Below, piece by piece: positions 18,727 to 28,454 of a stretch of DNA of 64,000 nucleotides; the stretch's first letter is position 1, and each line of letters begins with the position of its first letter. The notes below the pieces were generated by a model, which was given only the letters and a program-made list of their open reading frames with translations, ran no database searches and was not told where the DNA came from. Both the position numbers and the translations under genes were made by a program. Source of the DNA: Sandaracinaceae bacterium (GTDB taxonomy: Bacteria; Myxococcota_A; Polyangia; Polyangiales; Houyiibacteriaceae); the NCBI GenBank assembly GCA_020633055.1, contig JACKEJ010000007.1, positions 124,001-188,000 of the forward strand. Direction: 5' to 3'.

Positions 18727-19230
18727 TCACCCGACCCATGCGACGATTTCCTCTGCGGGCCGTCGATGGGCCGGGAAGAGGGCCCACACGCGCCGCGCCA
18801 AGCGAAGCACCGGGGCCAGTCCAACCCCCGACGCGCGTCCTGCAATGAAGCGACGGCCTGGGAAGAAGACGTAGAGCCGAAGCTCATCGGGCGAGTCGAA
18901 GTCGCGCACGTCGTCCCAAGCGTCGTCCGCTTCGGCGTACAACCAGAGCCGTTCCTCCACGACCTCTTGCAGGAGCGTCCGAACCTCGGCGGGGTCGCAC
19001 ATCGAAGGCTGGGGAGGGAGGTACTCTGAGCCCCCGCCGAGCTGCGGTACGCACTTCCAGAACGTGAGCGTTCCGTCTTCGCGTACGCACCAGCGGTCCG
19101 CTCCTTCGTACATGGGGCGCGACAGCTCGCACTGCACCTCGACCGCGGGAAGCGGCGTCATCGTCGCCAGTCGCACGAATTCTGCGGGCGTGATGAGGAT
19201 TTCGTCCGTGAAGTGGTGGTCGTCGGTCAT
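18727..19230 (-). CDS. Hypothetical protein, no recognised family
   Basis: ATG 19230 gives a 167-residue soluble protein beginning MTDDHHFTDEILITPAEFV; the 63 extra codons upstream have no supporting start and include a repeat region. There is no signal peptide or membrane segment. A Trp/Phe-rich beta-like part (DRWCVREDGTLTFWKCV) is followed by a helix (EVRTLLQEVVEERLWLY) and an Arg-rich C-terminus. The overall size and pattern would suit a small immunity-type or regulatory protein, but that is speculation. Confidence 0.6.
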   Translation of the reverse strand: MTDDHHFTDEILITPAEFVRLATMTPLPAVEVQCELSRPMYEGADRWCVREDGTLTFWKCVPQLGGGSEYLPPQPSMCDPAEVRTLLQEVVEERLWLYAEADDAWDDVRDFDSPDELRLYVFFPGRRFIAGRASGVGLAPVLRLARRVWALFPAHRRPAEEIVAWVG

Positions 19231-19324
19231 CGTGGATGTCGCGTTGCGGGTCCTGCAAGCGCACCTGTGGTCAGCCTGATGCCATGTCCACCCCGGGTCG
19301 CGGCCCTGGGCTGGCCAAGTGGCT

Positions 19325-19360
19325 AGACGAACCGTGTATCCGTGTTGCGCGGCCAGCCTC
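19325..19360 (+). repeat. Direct repeat copy 1 (36 bp)
   Basis: A 36-bp segment whose core, GTATCCGTGTTGCGCGG at 19336-19352, is followed by YCAGCCTC. The same 36 bp recurs at 20980-21015 in the same orientation with 32 of 36 positions identical (counted by eye). The copies bracket about 1.6 kb holding two orphan genes. This copy lies downstream (3') of the leftward gene at 19376-20464. A shorter partial match, GTATCCGTGTTGGCG, is at 40296-40310. Confidence 0.7.
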
Positions 19361-19375
19361 CCGAGCCTCCTCTCG

Positions 19376-20464
19376 TCAGGCGAAGCCGCCCGCGTTGTCG
19401 ACCGCCACGCCGACCGCACCGGCGACGCTGCCCCCCTCCGTGCGCCCCAGGAAGAGCCTCGGAATCGCGTTCGCGCATGGGTGGTCCCCTGTGGCGAAGT
19501 TCACCACGGCGGTCTCCACGAAGCGGGGCTCGGCAACGAACCAGCGCACGACCCGTGCGTAGCCGGTGACGGCTGCGGTGCCCTCGCAGCGTCGCAGCGC
19601 GCTCACCCACTTGCTCGAGCGCCCGCGCAAGCGGCCCAGCCACTCGTGGAGGAACCCGAGCCCCGCCTCCATGGGCTCCGAGAGCACCTGCGCCTCCGGC
19701 CATAGGCTGCCCCCGCAGGCCCTGATTACCTGTGGGGCACTCAGGGACCGCAAGTCGTGACCGTCGGTGCGCGCGATCCAGAATGGCTCCCACCCAGTCG
19801 TCGCTTGCGAGGCGAACACCTCGAGGCCCGTCATGCGAGTCGCAGCCTCTTGGGCCAGAGCCATCACCAGCGCCAGGTCGGCCTGGTCGGGTGGGGGCGC
19901 GTCGTCCTCTGGTACGCCCAGCGCGCCGCTGGGTCGCAGCACGGTGCGGGTGGAGAACAGCGTGCCGCCCCAGTCTCCAGGAGGTGTGAAGTCGAACGTC
20001 CGGACGAGCTGTCGTAGCCATGGTGGACGACTCTCCAGCTGATCCGCCGACGGGCGTGGCGCTGCCAGGTCCCCTGCCGTACGCGGGTCCGGCATGTCCA
20101 ACCGCGGGCGACGCTGCATCTGTGCGACCATCTCGAGCGGCGTGCGCGTGGTCGACGACATGCTCGTGGTGCCGTTCAGGAGGCGCCAGCGCCCATCGAC
20201 CTCACGAAACGTGCGTGCCACCACGGTGACCTGAGTCGTGCTTGGTCCATTCACGAGGAAGTACCCGCACGCCCACCAGTCGATCCGCTCGCAGGCGATG
20301 ATCTGGGTCGGCACGTCTGGGTAGTGCTCGCGGACGTCGTCCAAGTGACGCAGCTGGCTTCTGGACAGCACGGCGCCATGGCCGCTCGCGAGGTCGCCAG
20401 AGGAGCCAGCGCGCGCGACCTGACGGTAGGTCGCCAGCAGCTGCTTCGCCAGTTCCTCATCCAT
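19376..20464 (-). CDS. Hypothetical protein, no recognised family
   Basis: ATG 20464 (MDEELAKQLLATYRQV) is preferred to the start 13 codons upstream. The product has 362 residues, no signal peptide and no clear membrane segment. The N-terminal half has a helical start and then a beta-rich part (VTVVARTFREVDGRWRLLNGTTS) that could be a SnoaL/NTF2-like fold; this is a guess from pattern. The C-terminal half contains a Trp-rich segment (TGWEPFWIARTDGHDL). It lies between the two copies of a 36-bp direct repeat. Confidence 0.6.
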   Translation of the reverse strand: MDEELAKQLLATYRQVARAGSSGDLASGHGAVLSRSQLRHLDDVREHYPDVPTQIIACERIDWWACGYFLVNGPSTTQVTVVARTFREVDGRWRLLNGTTSMSSTTRTPLEMVAQMQRRPRLDMPDPRTAGDLAAPRPSADQLESRPPWLRQLVRTFDFTPPGDWGGTLFSTRTVLRPSGALGVPEDDAPPPDQADLALVMALAQEAATRMTGLEVFASQATTGWEPFWIARTDGHDLRSLSAPQVIRACGGSLWPEAQVLSEPMEAGLGFLHEWLGRLRGRSSKWVSALRRCEGTAAVTGYARVVRWFVAEPRFVETAVVNFATGDHPCANAIPRLFLGRTEGGSVAGAVGVAVDNAGGFA

Positions 20465-20625
20465 GCGGCGCGACTCTAGCGCACTCCGCTCTCGAGGCGT
20501 CAATCCAACGTGGGCCCCGCTGGGCTTCGGCGGCGGGACGATGCAACTTCCGTCGCGCCCTCCAACTCGGGGTTGAGGACCACCGCTTCAAGCGATAGCG
20601 TCTGCTCGAACACGAGGAGGCCAGG

Positions 20626-20922
20626 ATGGACGACGATGAGTATCAAGTGAAGTTGCGCAGTCGCGCGCTGGGTGCGGGCATCCTGCTCGTCGGCATCGTG
20701 CTGGTGGGGGTCAACGTCGCCTTCCTGACGAGCGCCGAGCGCTTCTATCCGAAGCTGCTGGTGGTCGGTTGCGCCGCCATCCCCGCTGGCATGTTCGGGA
20801 CCGCGTTCGGTTGGTCACCCCAGTTCCGCGGGGAGCCCTTGTGGTGGCAGGCGGGCGCGTGGGCATCGTCGGGGCTGGGTCTCCTCGCAGGCCTCGGTGC
20901 CATGTGGTTCCTCTCGTCCTGA
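20626..20922 (+). CDS. Small integral membrane protein
   Basis: 98 residues with three clear hydrophobic helices, at about 15-36, 44-62 and 72-97. A short acidic N-terminus (MDDDEY) precedes the first helix, and a GAGG-type ribosome-binding site lies just upstream (GAGGAGGCCAGG). No family recognised. It is the second orphan gene inside the direct-repeat bracket. Confidence 0.6.
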   Translation: MDDDEYQVKLRSRALGAGILLVGIVLVGVNVAFLTSAERFYPKLLVVGCAAIPAGMFGTAFGWSPQFRGEPLWWQAGAWASSGLGLLAGLGAMWFLSS

Positions 20923-20979
20923 GCTGCCCCGACGCCAAGCGCTGGCCGCGACCGACAGCGCCGCACCCGTCGAGGGGTG

Positions 20980-21015
20980 AGACAAACGGCGTATCCGTGT
21001 TGCGCGGTCAGCCTC
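20980..21015 (+). repeat. Direct repeat copy 2 (36 bp)
   Basis: Second copy of the repeat at 19325-19360, here with core GTATCCGTGTTGCGCGG at 20991-21007. It ends 10 bp before the palindromic operator of the acyl-CoA dehydrogenase. No internal inverted repeat was seen. Confidence 0.7.
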
Positions 21016-21024
21016 GACCTGGTA

Positions 21025-21044
21025 GTGAATGGCGATTCATTCAC
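21025..21044. promoter_or_regulatory. Palindromic FadR(TetR)-like operator upstream of acyl-CoA dehydrogenase
   Basis: GTGAATG at 21025-21031 and CATTCAC at 21038-21044 form perfect 7-bp arms around GCGATT. The 18 bp at 21026-21043 match 14 of the 16 defined positions of the Bacillus FadR (TetR-type) consensus as I recall it. The site ends 23 bp before the ATG and just ahead of the GGAG ribosome-binding site, where a repressor would block transcription. The related site at 282-299 precedes the thiolase/hydratase operon. Confidence 0.65.
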
Positions 21045-21067
21045 CAACTGGTGCATAGAGGAGCAGC

Positions 21068-22213
<1,146 letters not shown>

Positions 22214-22296
22214 CGTCTCGCCACCTTCGGCCACCAGGCCAGCCGTTGGGCGTCTCATGATTGACGCCCAGCGGCGCGGCGGGACACGATAGCCGC

Positions 22297-23163
22297 ATGT
22301 CACGCCTCCCTCGGTGCTCCGCCGTCTCGTCCTTGCTCATGTTCTCCGCGCTCGCTTCCCTCGTGGGGTGCAGCCCGAACGACGCCGCCGAGGAGCGCCG
22401 GACGATCCGTGAGCACCACCTCCCGGACGCCATCTCGTGGGTCCGCGAGGACCTGGCCCGAGCCTCGACGGGCGTCGCCAGCGCGGCGCAGCAGTACGCA
22501 CCCGTGTTCGAGCTGCCCGACGCGGAGACCCGAGAGCGACGCCTGCGCCAGGCGCTGCACGGCGCGCGGCGTCCACCACGTGCCATCCCCGAATTCGTGC
22601 CGTCGCCCATCACGTTCTTGGTCGCCATCGGGACCGATGGCGTGGTCATCGCGCGCGACGCCGAGCCCGACAGCCTGCGCGGGCAGGACTTCGGCGGGCG
22701 CTACCCGGTGGTGGCCGAGGCCCTCTCCCAGCAGCGCCGCGGGCGCGGGCTCGCCGAGTTCGTGGCCGAGGAGGGGGATGCGCGCAGCGTCAGCGTGCTC
22801 TTCGCGGCCCCCGCCCGTCACGAAGGGCGCACTGTGGGGGCCGTGGCCGCCGCCATGCCGCTCTGGAGCATCGCGCAGCGCATCACCCGTCAGCTGCGCG
22901 GTAACCACGCCGCCGACATCGAGCGGGGCGTCGCGATCTGGGCGTACGTCTACGAGGGTGAGCACATCCATCACCGGGGCACGCCGCCCGACCTGGATCT
23001 GTTGGTGCCGAACCAAGAGGCCCGCAACGCCGCCTTCGCGGAGCGGCCGAACGGCTACACCGGGATGATCACGCTCTTCGGGCGGAACTACGGCTATGGC
23101 GTGGTCCCGATGCCGTCGCTCGGCGAGGACATCGGGTTGGTCATCTTCCGCGCCGAGCCTTGA
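22297..23163 (+). CDS. Lipoprotein with a Cache/PAS-like extracytoplasmic sensor domain
   Basis: ATG 22297 opens a 288-residue lipoprotein; the hydrophobic signal ends in the lipobox SLVGC at residues about 24-28. The mature part starts with a helix (TIRSEH-like, then VREDLARASTGVASAAQQY), followed by a sheet-rich section containing FLVAIGTDGVVIARDAEPDS and later GRTVGAVAAAMPLWSIA, the layout of a Cache-type ligand-binding fold. There is no kinase, methyl-accepting or cyclase domain, so it can only sense by partnering another protein. The assignment rests on pattern, not a clear motif. Confidence 0.6.
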   Translation: MSRLPRCSAVSSLLMFSALASLVGCSPNDAAEERRTIREHHLPDAISWVREDLARASTGVASAAQQYAPVFELPDAETRERRLRQALHGARRPPRAIPEFVPSPITFLVAIGTDGVVIARDAEPDSLRGQDFGGRYPVVAEALSQQRRGRGLAEFVAEEGDARSVSVLFAAPARHEGRTVGAVAAAMPLWSIAQRITRQLRGNHAADIERGVAIWAYVYEGEHIHHRGTPPDLDLLVPNQEARNAAFAERPNGYTGMITLFGRNYGYGVVPMPSLGEDIGLVIFRAEP

Positions 23164-23252
23164 GCTTCCGGCCCTGAGCGTGGCGCCGGCCAGTGGGCCG
23201 AAATTGCGCCGACACGCTTTCGTCACGGGAACGTTACTGGTACGTTTCGGGG

Positions 23253-25868
23253 ATGACTCGTTATGCGTACAGGGCGGTAATGTTGGCGTTGTTGGGCGGG
23301 CTGCTGCCCGCCTGCGGTGGGAGCGACGGGCCGGTCGATCCGCTCGCGGTGCCTGCCGGTCGAGCATACGCAGGCGTGCTGACCGCGGAGGATCTGCCCG
23401 CCGATCCCGGTGGCTTGGCCGTCTATCAGCCCGGTGACTTCGCGCTGACGAACGAACACATCGCCGTCATCATCGAGGATGTCGGCGAGTCCGACCTCTA
23501 CAATCCCTGGGGCGGCGGGATCATAGGCCTCGGCGCGCTGGAGGAGGCGGCGATTGCCCGCCCGGCCGACTACAACGAGCTGATCTTCTCGCTCGGCCGC
23601 TTCACCGTGAAGGCTGACTCGGTCGAGGTCCTGAGCAACGGGCGCGGCGGCGGCCCGGCTGTCATCCGCGTGACGGGCGTCATGCGCCCCATCCCGTTCA
23701 TCGACAGCATCGGCCGCACCCTCTTCCGCTCCGACTACTCCGAGCTGACGGTGGCCGTCGACTACGAGCTGCAGCCGGGCGCCGAGCACATTGACGTCTT
23801 CTTCGACATCAACAATCCCACCGACGCGGAGATCTCGTTCGTCAAGCAGGGCATCCTCGCGATGCAGACGAAGCGCATGCCGCTGTATGCGCCAGGGGAC
23901 GGGTTCGAGGTCGGCGGCACGGCGCAACCGTTCCTCGCCTACATCGACCCGGACGCCACCAGCTACGCGCTCAGCTTCCCGGGCACCACCATCACGAGTC
24001 TGCTCGAGATCTCGGGGGTGAACGTGCTCGCTGGCGCGGACCTCACGCTGCCGGCGCAGACCAACACCCGCATCCACATGGCGCGCGTGCACGTCGGAGG
24101 GCCGGGGCTCGACGAGCTGCGAGAGGCCTACGCGCGGAGCGAGGGGCTGACCACCCGGGCCATCACGGGGCGAGTCCTGGAGGCGGACGGGTCGCCCGCC
24201 GAGGGGGCCCGCGTGCACGCGATCGACGCCGCGGGTGAGGCGTACATCACCCGCGCCAGCACGGACGCGACCGGTGCGTACACCCTTCACGTCCCGTCCG
24301 ACGCCGCCGTCCAGCTGCATGCCTATCGGCGCGGCGACGGCCTCGCGCCCGTCGTCAACGTCGCCGCAGGCGCCGGTACCGCGAACGACCTGACCTTCCC
24401 GGCGGCTGGCTTCATCCACGTCGCCGCGACCACGGTGGAGTCGATGGGGGCGACCCCCGCGCCCGCACCGGTGCGCGTGCAGGTCATCAACACCGGCGCG
24501 GTCGCTCGGCCTGGCACGGCCGAGGTGTCCTTCGACGCGTTCGGCGAGCCAAGGTTGCCCGGCGGTGATCGCGAGCACGTCGAGTTCCCCCTCGATGGAG
24601 ACGCCACCATGCGCGTCGCCGCCGGGACGTACCGTGTCGTCGTGTCCCGTGGCTACGAGTACGAGATCTTCGACGACGCCGCGGTCGTCGTCACGGCCGA
24701 CAACACCACCGAGCTCATGCCCTCGCTGGTGCGCAGCGTGAGCTCCACCAACATGCTCTGCGCCGACTTCCACATCCACACCTCGCGCTCACCAGACGCG
24801 GGCGACACCGGGGACGACAAGCTGCGCTACGCCCTCGGGGACGGGCTCGAGATCCCGGTGCGCACGGACCACGAGTTCGTCGCGACGTTCGAGCCCAACC
24901 TCGCGCGGCTCGGCGTGGACAACTGGGCGTTCGGCGTGAGCGCCCTCGAGTTCACCACGTTCGACTACGGGCACTTCGGTGTCTTCCCGCTGGAGGCGGA
25001 CCCCACCCGCCCGAATGGCGGCGCCTTCCAGTGGCGCGACCTGTCCGACGAGGGCGCTGCGGGACTGGCGCGCTTGCGTCCGGCGCCCGAGGTGTTCGAG
25101 GAGATCGCGGCCCGGCCGAGCTCGCCCGCGCTGATCATCTTCCACCCGCGCGGCCTGGGCGTCCCCGGCGCATACTTCACGGCCTCTGGCTATGACCCCG
25201 ACACCGGCGTGGCGACCAACACCGAGCTGTGGGACGAGGACGCCTTCAGCGTGGTCGAGACGTTCAACGATTCGTCCTTCGCCGAGAACTTCGACTCCAC
25301 CGTGGAGGACTGGTTCAGCTTCCTCAACCGCGGCAAGCACGTGGCCTCGGTGGGTGACTCGGACAGCCACGACGTGATGGCGGGCTCTCCCGTCGGCTAC
25401 CCACGCACCTGCGTCATCGCGAACGCGGACGACCCCGATGTGTTCCGGAGCAGCCTCGACGCCAGCGACCTGCGCGACCTCGTGCTGGGAGGGCGCATGG
25501 TCGTGAGCGGAGGCGTCTTGCTTACGGCGACGACCGACACCGGCGAGGGCCCCGGCCAAGAGGTCAACGGCGCCAGCGCCACGGAGAGCATCCATGTGAC
25601 CGTGCAAGCGCCGACGTGGATCGACGTCACGACGCTCGAGGTGTACGTCAACGGTGTCCTCGACGGGACCGTGGCGGTGCCCACCACCGGCAACGCGCTG
25701 CGTCTCGAGATGGACGTCGCCGTCAACATCCCCGCGGGCGCCAGCTACGTCGTCTTCCATGCGCGCGGGGACGTGGACGGCACGGGTGCGGAGACCTCCA
25801 CCCTCGCGCCAGTGCATCCCAACCGAGCCCCGTTCGGCGTGACGAACCCCATCTACTTCCAGCGCTGA
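23253..25868 (+). CDS. CehA/McbA-like PHP-domain metallohydrolase lipoprotein
   Basis: ATG 23253 gives 871 residues with a lipoprotein signal (LLPACGG, Cys about 21). The N-terminal 300 residues are beta-rich and unassigned. A carboxypeptidase-regulatory-like domain follows near 305-380 (ITGRVLEADGSPAEGARVHAI). The PHP metal site starts near 505 with ADFHIHTSRSPD, followed by VRTDHEF, a later IIFHPRG and VGDSDSHD, giving the His/Asp set expected for two or three metal ions. CehA/McbA relatives hydrolyse carbamates or amide-like bonds; the true substrate here is unknown. A C-terminal beta domain ends the protein. It is unusual for a PHP hydrolase to be a surface lipoprotein this large. Confidence 0.82.
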   Translation: MTRYAYRAVMLALLGGLLPACGGSDGPVDPLAVPAGRAYAGVLTAEDLPADPGGLAVYQPGDFALTNEHIAVIIEDVGESDLYNPWGGGIIGLGALEEAAIARPADYNELIFSLGRFTVKADSVEVLSNGRGGGPAVIRVTGVMRPIPFIDSIGRTLFRSDYSELTVAVDYELQPGAEHIDVFFDINNPTDAEISFVKQGILAMQTKRMPLYAPGDGFEVGGTAQPFLAYIDPDATSYALSFPGTTITSLLEISGVNVLAGADLTLPAQTNTRIHMARVHVGGPGLDELREAYARSEGLTTRAITGRVLEADGSPAEGARVHAIDAAGEAYITRASTDATGAYTLHVPSDAAVQLHAYRRGDGLAPVVNVAAGAGTANDLTFPAAGFIHVAATTVESMGATPAPAPVRVQVINTGAVARPGTAEVSFDAFGEPRLPGGDREHVEFPLDGDATMRVAAGTYRVVVSRGYEYEIFDDAAVVVTADNTTELMPSLVRSVSSTNMLCADFHIHTSRSPDAGDTGDDKLRYALGDGLEIPVRTDHEFVATFEPNLARLGVDNWAFGVSALEFTTFDYGHFGVFPLEADPTRPNGGAFQWRDLSDEGAAGLARLRPAPEVFEEIAARPSSPALIIFHPRGLGVPGAYFTASGYDPDTGVATNTELWDEDAFSVVETFNDSSFAENFDSTVEDWFSFLNRGKHVASVGDSDSHDVMAGSPVGYPRTCVIANADDPDVFRSSLDASDLRDLVLGGRMVVSGGVLLTATTDTGEGPGQEVNGASATESIHVTVQAPTWIDVTTLEVYVNGVLDGTVAVPTTGNALRLEMDVAVNIPAGASYVVFHARGDVDGTGAETSTLAPVHPNRAPFGVTNPIYFQR

Positions 25869-26003
25869 AGGCCAAGCGAGGGTCTTGCGGAAGTGCTTAT
25901 CGAAGCGCGTCCGCGAGCGCCCTGGCGCACTGGACGTGACACGCGCAGCTGTGCGTGGGGGAGGTTCGTCGGTCCGTATGGCGGTCCCAGGGGCCTCGTC
26001 CGT

Positions 26004-26843
26004 TCAAGCAGCGATGCGCGCGTAGTCGGGGAGGGCGGGAGCGGGCTCGGTCAGGGAGTGGCGCAGCACCATGAGCGCCATGATCATCGTCCCCACGGCG
26101 GCGTACTGGGCCGGCGTGAGTCCGGCGTAGCGAGCATCACCGCCCGGGAGCGCGGCGTCGATGCGCAGGAAGTCGAGAAGGAAGCGGTACGGGGCGTACA
26201 GCGTGGGAACCAGGGCCACGTAGAATCCGGGCGTGCGCTTGCGCTGTACGAGCACGAGCAGGAGGGCCATCACCGCGGCGCTCCAGATGACCTCGTACAA
26301 GCCGAGGTCGTGCCGCGTGTAGGGCGTGCCGTCCCACTCGCGGATGCCCAAGAAGAAGTTGGTCACGCTGCCGGGGTGGTCGTGTGCCACCGCGCAGCCC
26401 GAGCGACCGAAGACCCACCCGAAGGGCGCGGCGAAGGCCGTGGCGTCGCCCAGCTCGAGCAAGGGGAGCTGGCGGCGTCGGCGCCACACGAACGAGCCGA
26501 TGACCCCGCCGAGGAAGCCGCCATACGAGGAGATACCGCTGTACAAGCGCGCTGCGTGTCGCGGGTTCTCGAGGACCTGGAGGATGCGGTCGGGGTAGTA
26601 GAAGAGGGTGTTGAACACCGACGCTCCCACGAAGCCGAAGAACAGCATGTGCACCGTCAGGTCGCCGATGACCGCCGGGCTCAGCCTGTTCTTCCGCGCG
26701 TACCAATCGGCCGCGCGCACCGATGCGAGCGCTCCCGCCATGACCAACAACGCGAACGGGTGCATGGGGATGCCCTGCTCCATGCCGGGGATGGGCACAG
26801 GGGTGGGAAAGAGAAACGCGGAGGCTTTGAACCAGGGAAGCAC
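26004..26843 (-). CDS. Divergent Lgt-like prolipoprotein diacylglyceryl transferase family protein
   Basis: A 279-residue multi-pass membrane protein (about seven helices) with Lgt-family landmarks: MHPFALLVMAGAL near the N-terminus, SGISSYGGFLGG and FGRSGCAVAH. In Escherichia coli Lgt the corresponding segments contain an essential His (His103) and Arg (Arg143). Here the His position is Tyr107, while an Arg near 146 is kept, and GRxGN is replaced by GRSGC followed by HDHPG. GTG 26843 is chosen because it sits just before a hydrophobic stretch; Met at 26776 or nearby is an alternative. It may be a paralogue with altered activity rather than the housekeeping Lgt; whether another lgt exists is not visible. 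Confidence 0.75.
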   Translation of the reverse strand: MLPWFKASAFLFPTPVPIPGMEQGIPMHPFALLVMAGALASVRAADWYARKNRLSPAVIGDLTVHMLFFGFVGASVFNTLFYYPDRILQVLENPRHAARLYSGISSYGGFLGGVIGSFVWRRRRQLPLLELGDATAFAAPFGWVFGRSGCAVAHDHPGSVTNFFLGIREWDGTPYTRHDLGLYEVIWSAAVMALLLVLVQRKRTPGFYVALVPTLYAPYRFLLDFLRIDAALPGGDARYAGLTPAQYAAVGTMIMALMVLRHSLTEPAPALPDYARIAA

Positions 26844-27073
26844 GCCGGGACGGTAGCAGCCCGGGCCGCGCCCCGCGACATCGCCGGTCGCCGGAGCGCT
26901 CCCTGAAGCCGAACGACGACACCGACCACCGCAACCACTTCCGCGTGAGTCTGGGAGGCTCGTTCGTCGAGGGCTGCGATGGCCTGCCTCTCGAAGACGA
27001 GGTGCACCCGGGCGGCGCACGCCACGATCGCCAAGCCGTGGTCGGCGCGGGCCCGCTCGTCCGGGGGCGGACG

Positions 27074-27101
27074 TTGACACCGGCAATACCGGTGGTATTC
27101 G
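27074..27101 (+). promoter_or_regulatory. Candidate eno promoter with palindrome in the spacer
   Basis: A perfect TTGACA lies at 27074-27079 and a partial -10, TATTCG, at 27096-27101, with a 16-bp spacer. The spacer contains an inverted repeat, CACCGG-CAATA-CCGGTG, at 27078-27094. The site is 52 bp before the enolase ATG. The remainder of the 310-bp gap 26844-27153 shows no recognised gene; 26895-27070 reads without a stop in one frame but has no start codon or ribosome-binding site. Confidence 0.5.
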
Positions 27102-27153
27102 AGCGTCCCCGCTGCGGTGGACGCACCGGAACGCACACTCCGAGGACCGAGAC

Positions 27154-28431
27154 ATGACCGAGATCGCCTTTGTAAACGCCCGAGAGATCCTGGACTCGCG
27201 TGGGAACCCAACGCTGGAGGTGGAGGTCGGTCTCGCGGGCGGCGCCGTGGGTCGCGCGGCGGTGCCCTCGGGGGCTTCCACGGGTGAGCACGAGGCCCTC
27301 GAGCTGCGCGACGGCGACAAGGGTCGCTACTTCGGCAAGGGAGTGCTCAAGGCTGTGGACAACGTGGTCACCCAGCTCGGCCCCGAGGTGGTGGGGATCG
27401 ACGCGCTCGACCAGCTCGCCGTGGACCAGGCCCTGCTCGAGCTCGACGGGACACCCACGAAGAGCAAGCTGGGCGCAAACGCGATCCTCGGCGTGTCGAT
27501 GGCCACGGCGCGCGCGGCGGCGGACGCCCTCGGCCTGCCCCTCTGGCGCTACCTCGGTGGCGCGCAGGCGCGCGTGCTGCCCGCGCCCATGATGAACATC
27601 ATCAACGGCGGCGCGCACGCGGACAACGGGCTCGAGATTCAGGAGTTCATGATCTACCCCGTCGGCTTCGACAGCTTCGGGGAGGCGCTGCGGGCTGGCG
27701 CCGAGACCTTCCACACGCTCAAGAAGCTGCTGAGCGAGGCCGGCGAGGCCACCAGCGTGGGCGACGAGGGCGGCTTCGCGCCGCGGCTCAAGACCAACGA
27801 GGAGGCCCTGTCGTTCGTGGCGAAGGCCATCGAGCAGGCCGGCTACCGCCTCGGTGAGCAGGTCGCCATCGCGCTCGACTGCGCGGCCAGCGAGTTCCAC
27901 AAGGACGGCGTCTACACCTTCGACGGCAAGCAGGTGGACGCCGGCAAGTTGGTGGAGATCTACGCCCAGTACTGCGAGAAGTACCCCATCCTCAGCATCG
28001 AGGACGGCATGGACGAGGACGACTGGGGTGGCTGGAAGGCGCTCACGGAGCGCCTCGGCAAGCGCACGCAGCTGGTGGGTGACGACCTCTTCGTGACCAA
28101 CGTCGAGCGCGTCCAGAAGGGCATCGACCAGGGCGTGGCCAACGCCATCCTGATCAAGGTCAACCAGATCGGCTCCATCAGCGAGACGCTCAGCACGATC
28201 CGCCTCGGCGCGCTGCACGGCTACTCCAGCATTATCTCGCACCGCAGCGGCGAGACCGAGGACACGTTCATCGCGGACCTCGCGGTCGCGACCGGCGCGG
28301 GCCAGATCAAGACCGGCTCGGCCTCGCGTTCGGAGCGCATCGCCAAGTACAACCAGCTGCTGCGCATCGAGGAGCAGCTGGGCGAGGGCGCGATCTACGC
28401 CGGGCGCTCCACGATCGTCGGCGCGCGCTGA
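27154..28431 (+). CDS. eno: Enolase
   Basis: The 425-residue glycolytic enzyme interconverts 2-phosphoglycerate and phosphoenolpyruvate. Signatures present include SGASTGEHEALELRD near 41, GDEGGFAP, SIEDGMDEDDW (a magnesium-ligand region), GDDLFVTN, LIKVNQIGSI and SHRSGETEDTFI. Length and N-terminus (MTEIAFVNAREILDSRGNPTLEVEV) are typical. A candidate promoter with an intra-spacer palindrome lies 52 bp upstream. Confidence 0.97.
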   Translation: MTEIAFVNAREILDSRGNPTLEVEVGLAGGAVGRAAVPSGASTGEHEALELRDGDKGRYFGKGVLKAVDNVVTQLGPEVVGIDALDQLAVDQALLELDGTPTKSKLGANAILGVSMATARAAADALGLPLWRYLGGAQARVLPAPMMNIINGGAHADNGLEIQEFMIYPVGFDSFGEALRAGAETFHTLKKLLSEAGEATSVGDEGGFAPRLKTNEEALSFVAKAIEQAGYRLGEQVAIALDCAASEFHKDGVYTFDGKQVDAGKLVEIYAQYCEKYPILSIEDGMDEDDWGGWKALTERLGKRTQLVGDDLFVTNVERVQKGIDQGVANAILIKVNQIGSISETLSTIRLGALHGYSSIISHRSGETEDTFIADLAVATGAGQIKTGSASRSERIAKYNQLLRIEEQLGEGAIYAGRSTIVGAR

Positions 28432-28454
28432 CCGCGCCCGGGCGCGGTCCGTGG

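Noticed and set aside
26895..27153. Open frame resembling a PilZ-like start (HRNHFRVSL)
   Set aside because: No start codon or ribosome-binding site, no conserved PilZ Gly/Arg motifs after it, and it overlaps the candidate eno promoter.
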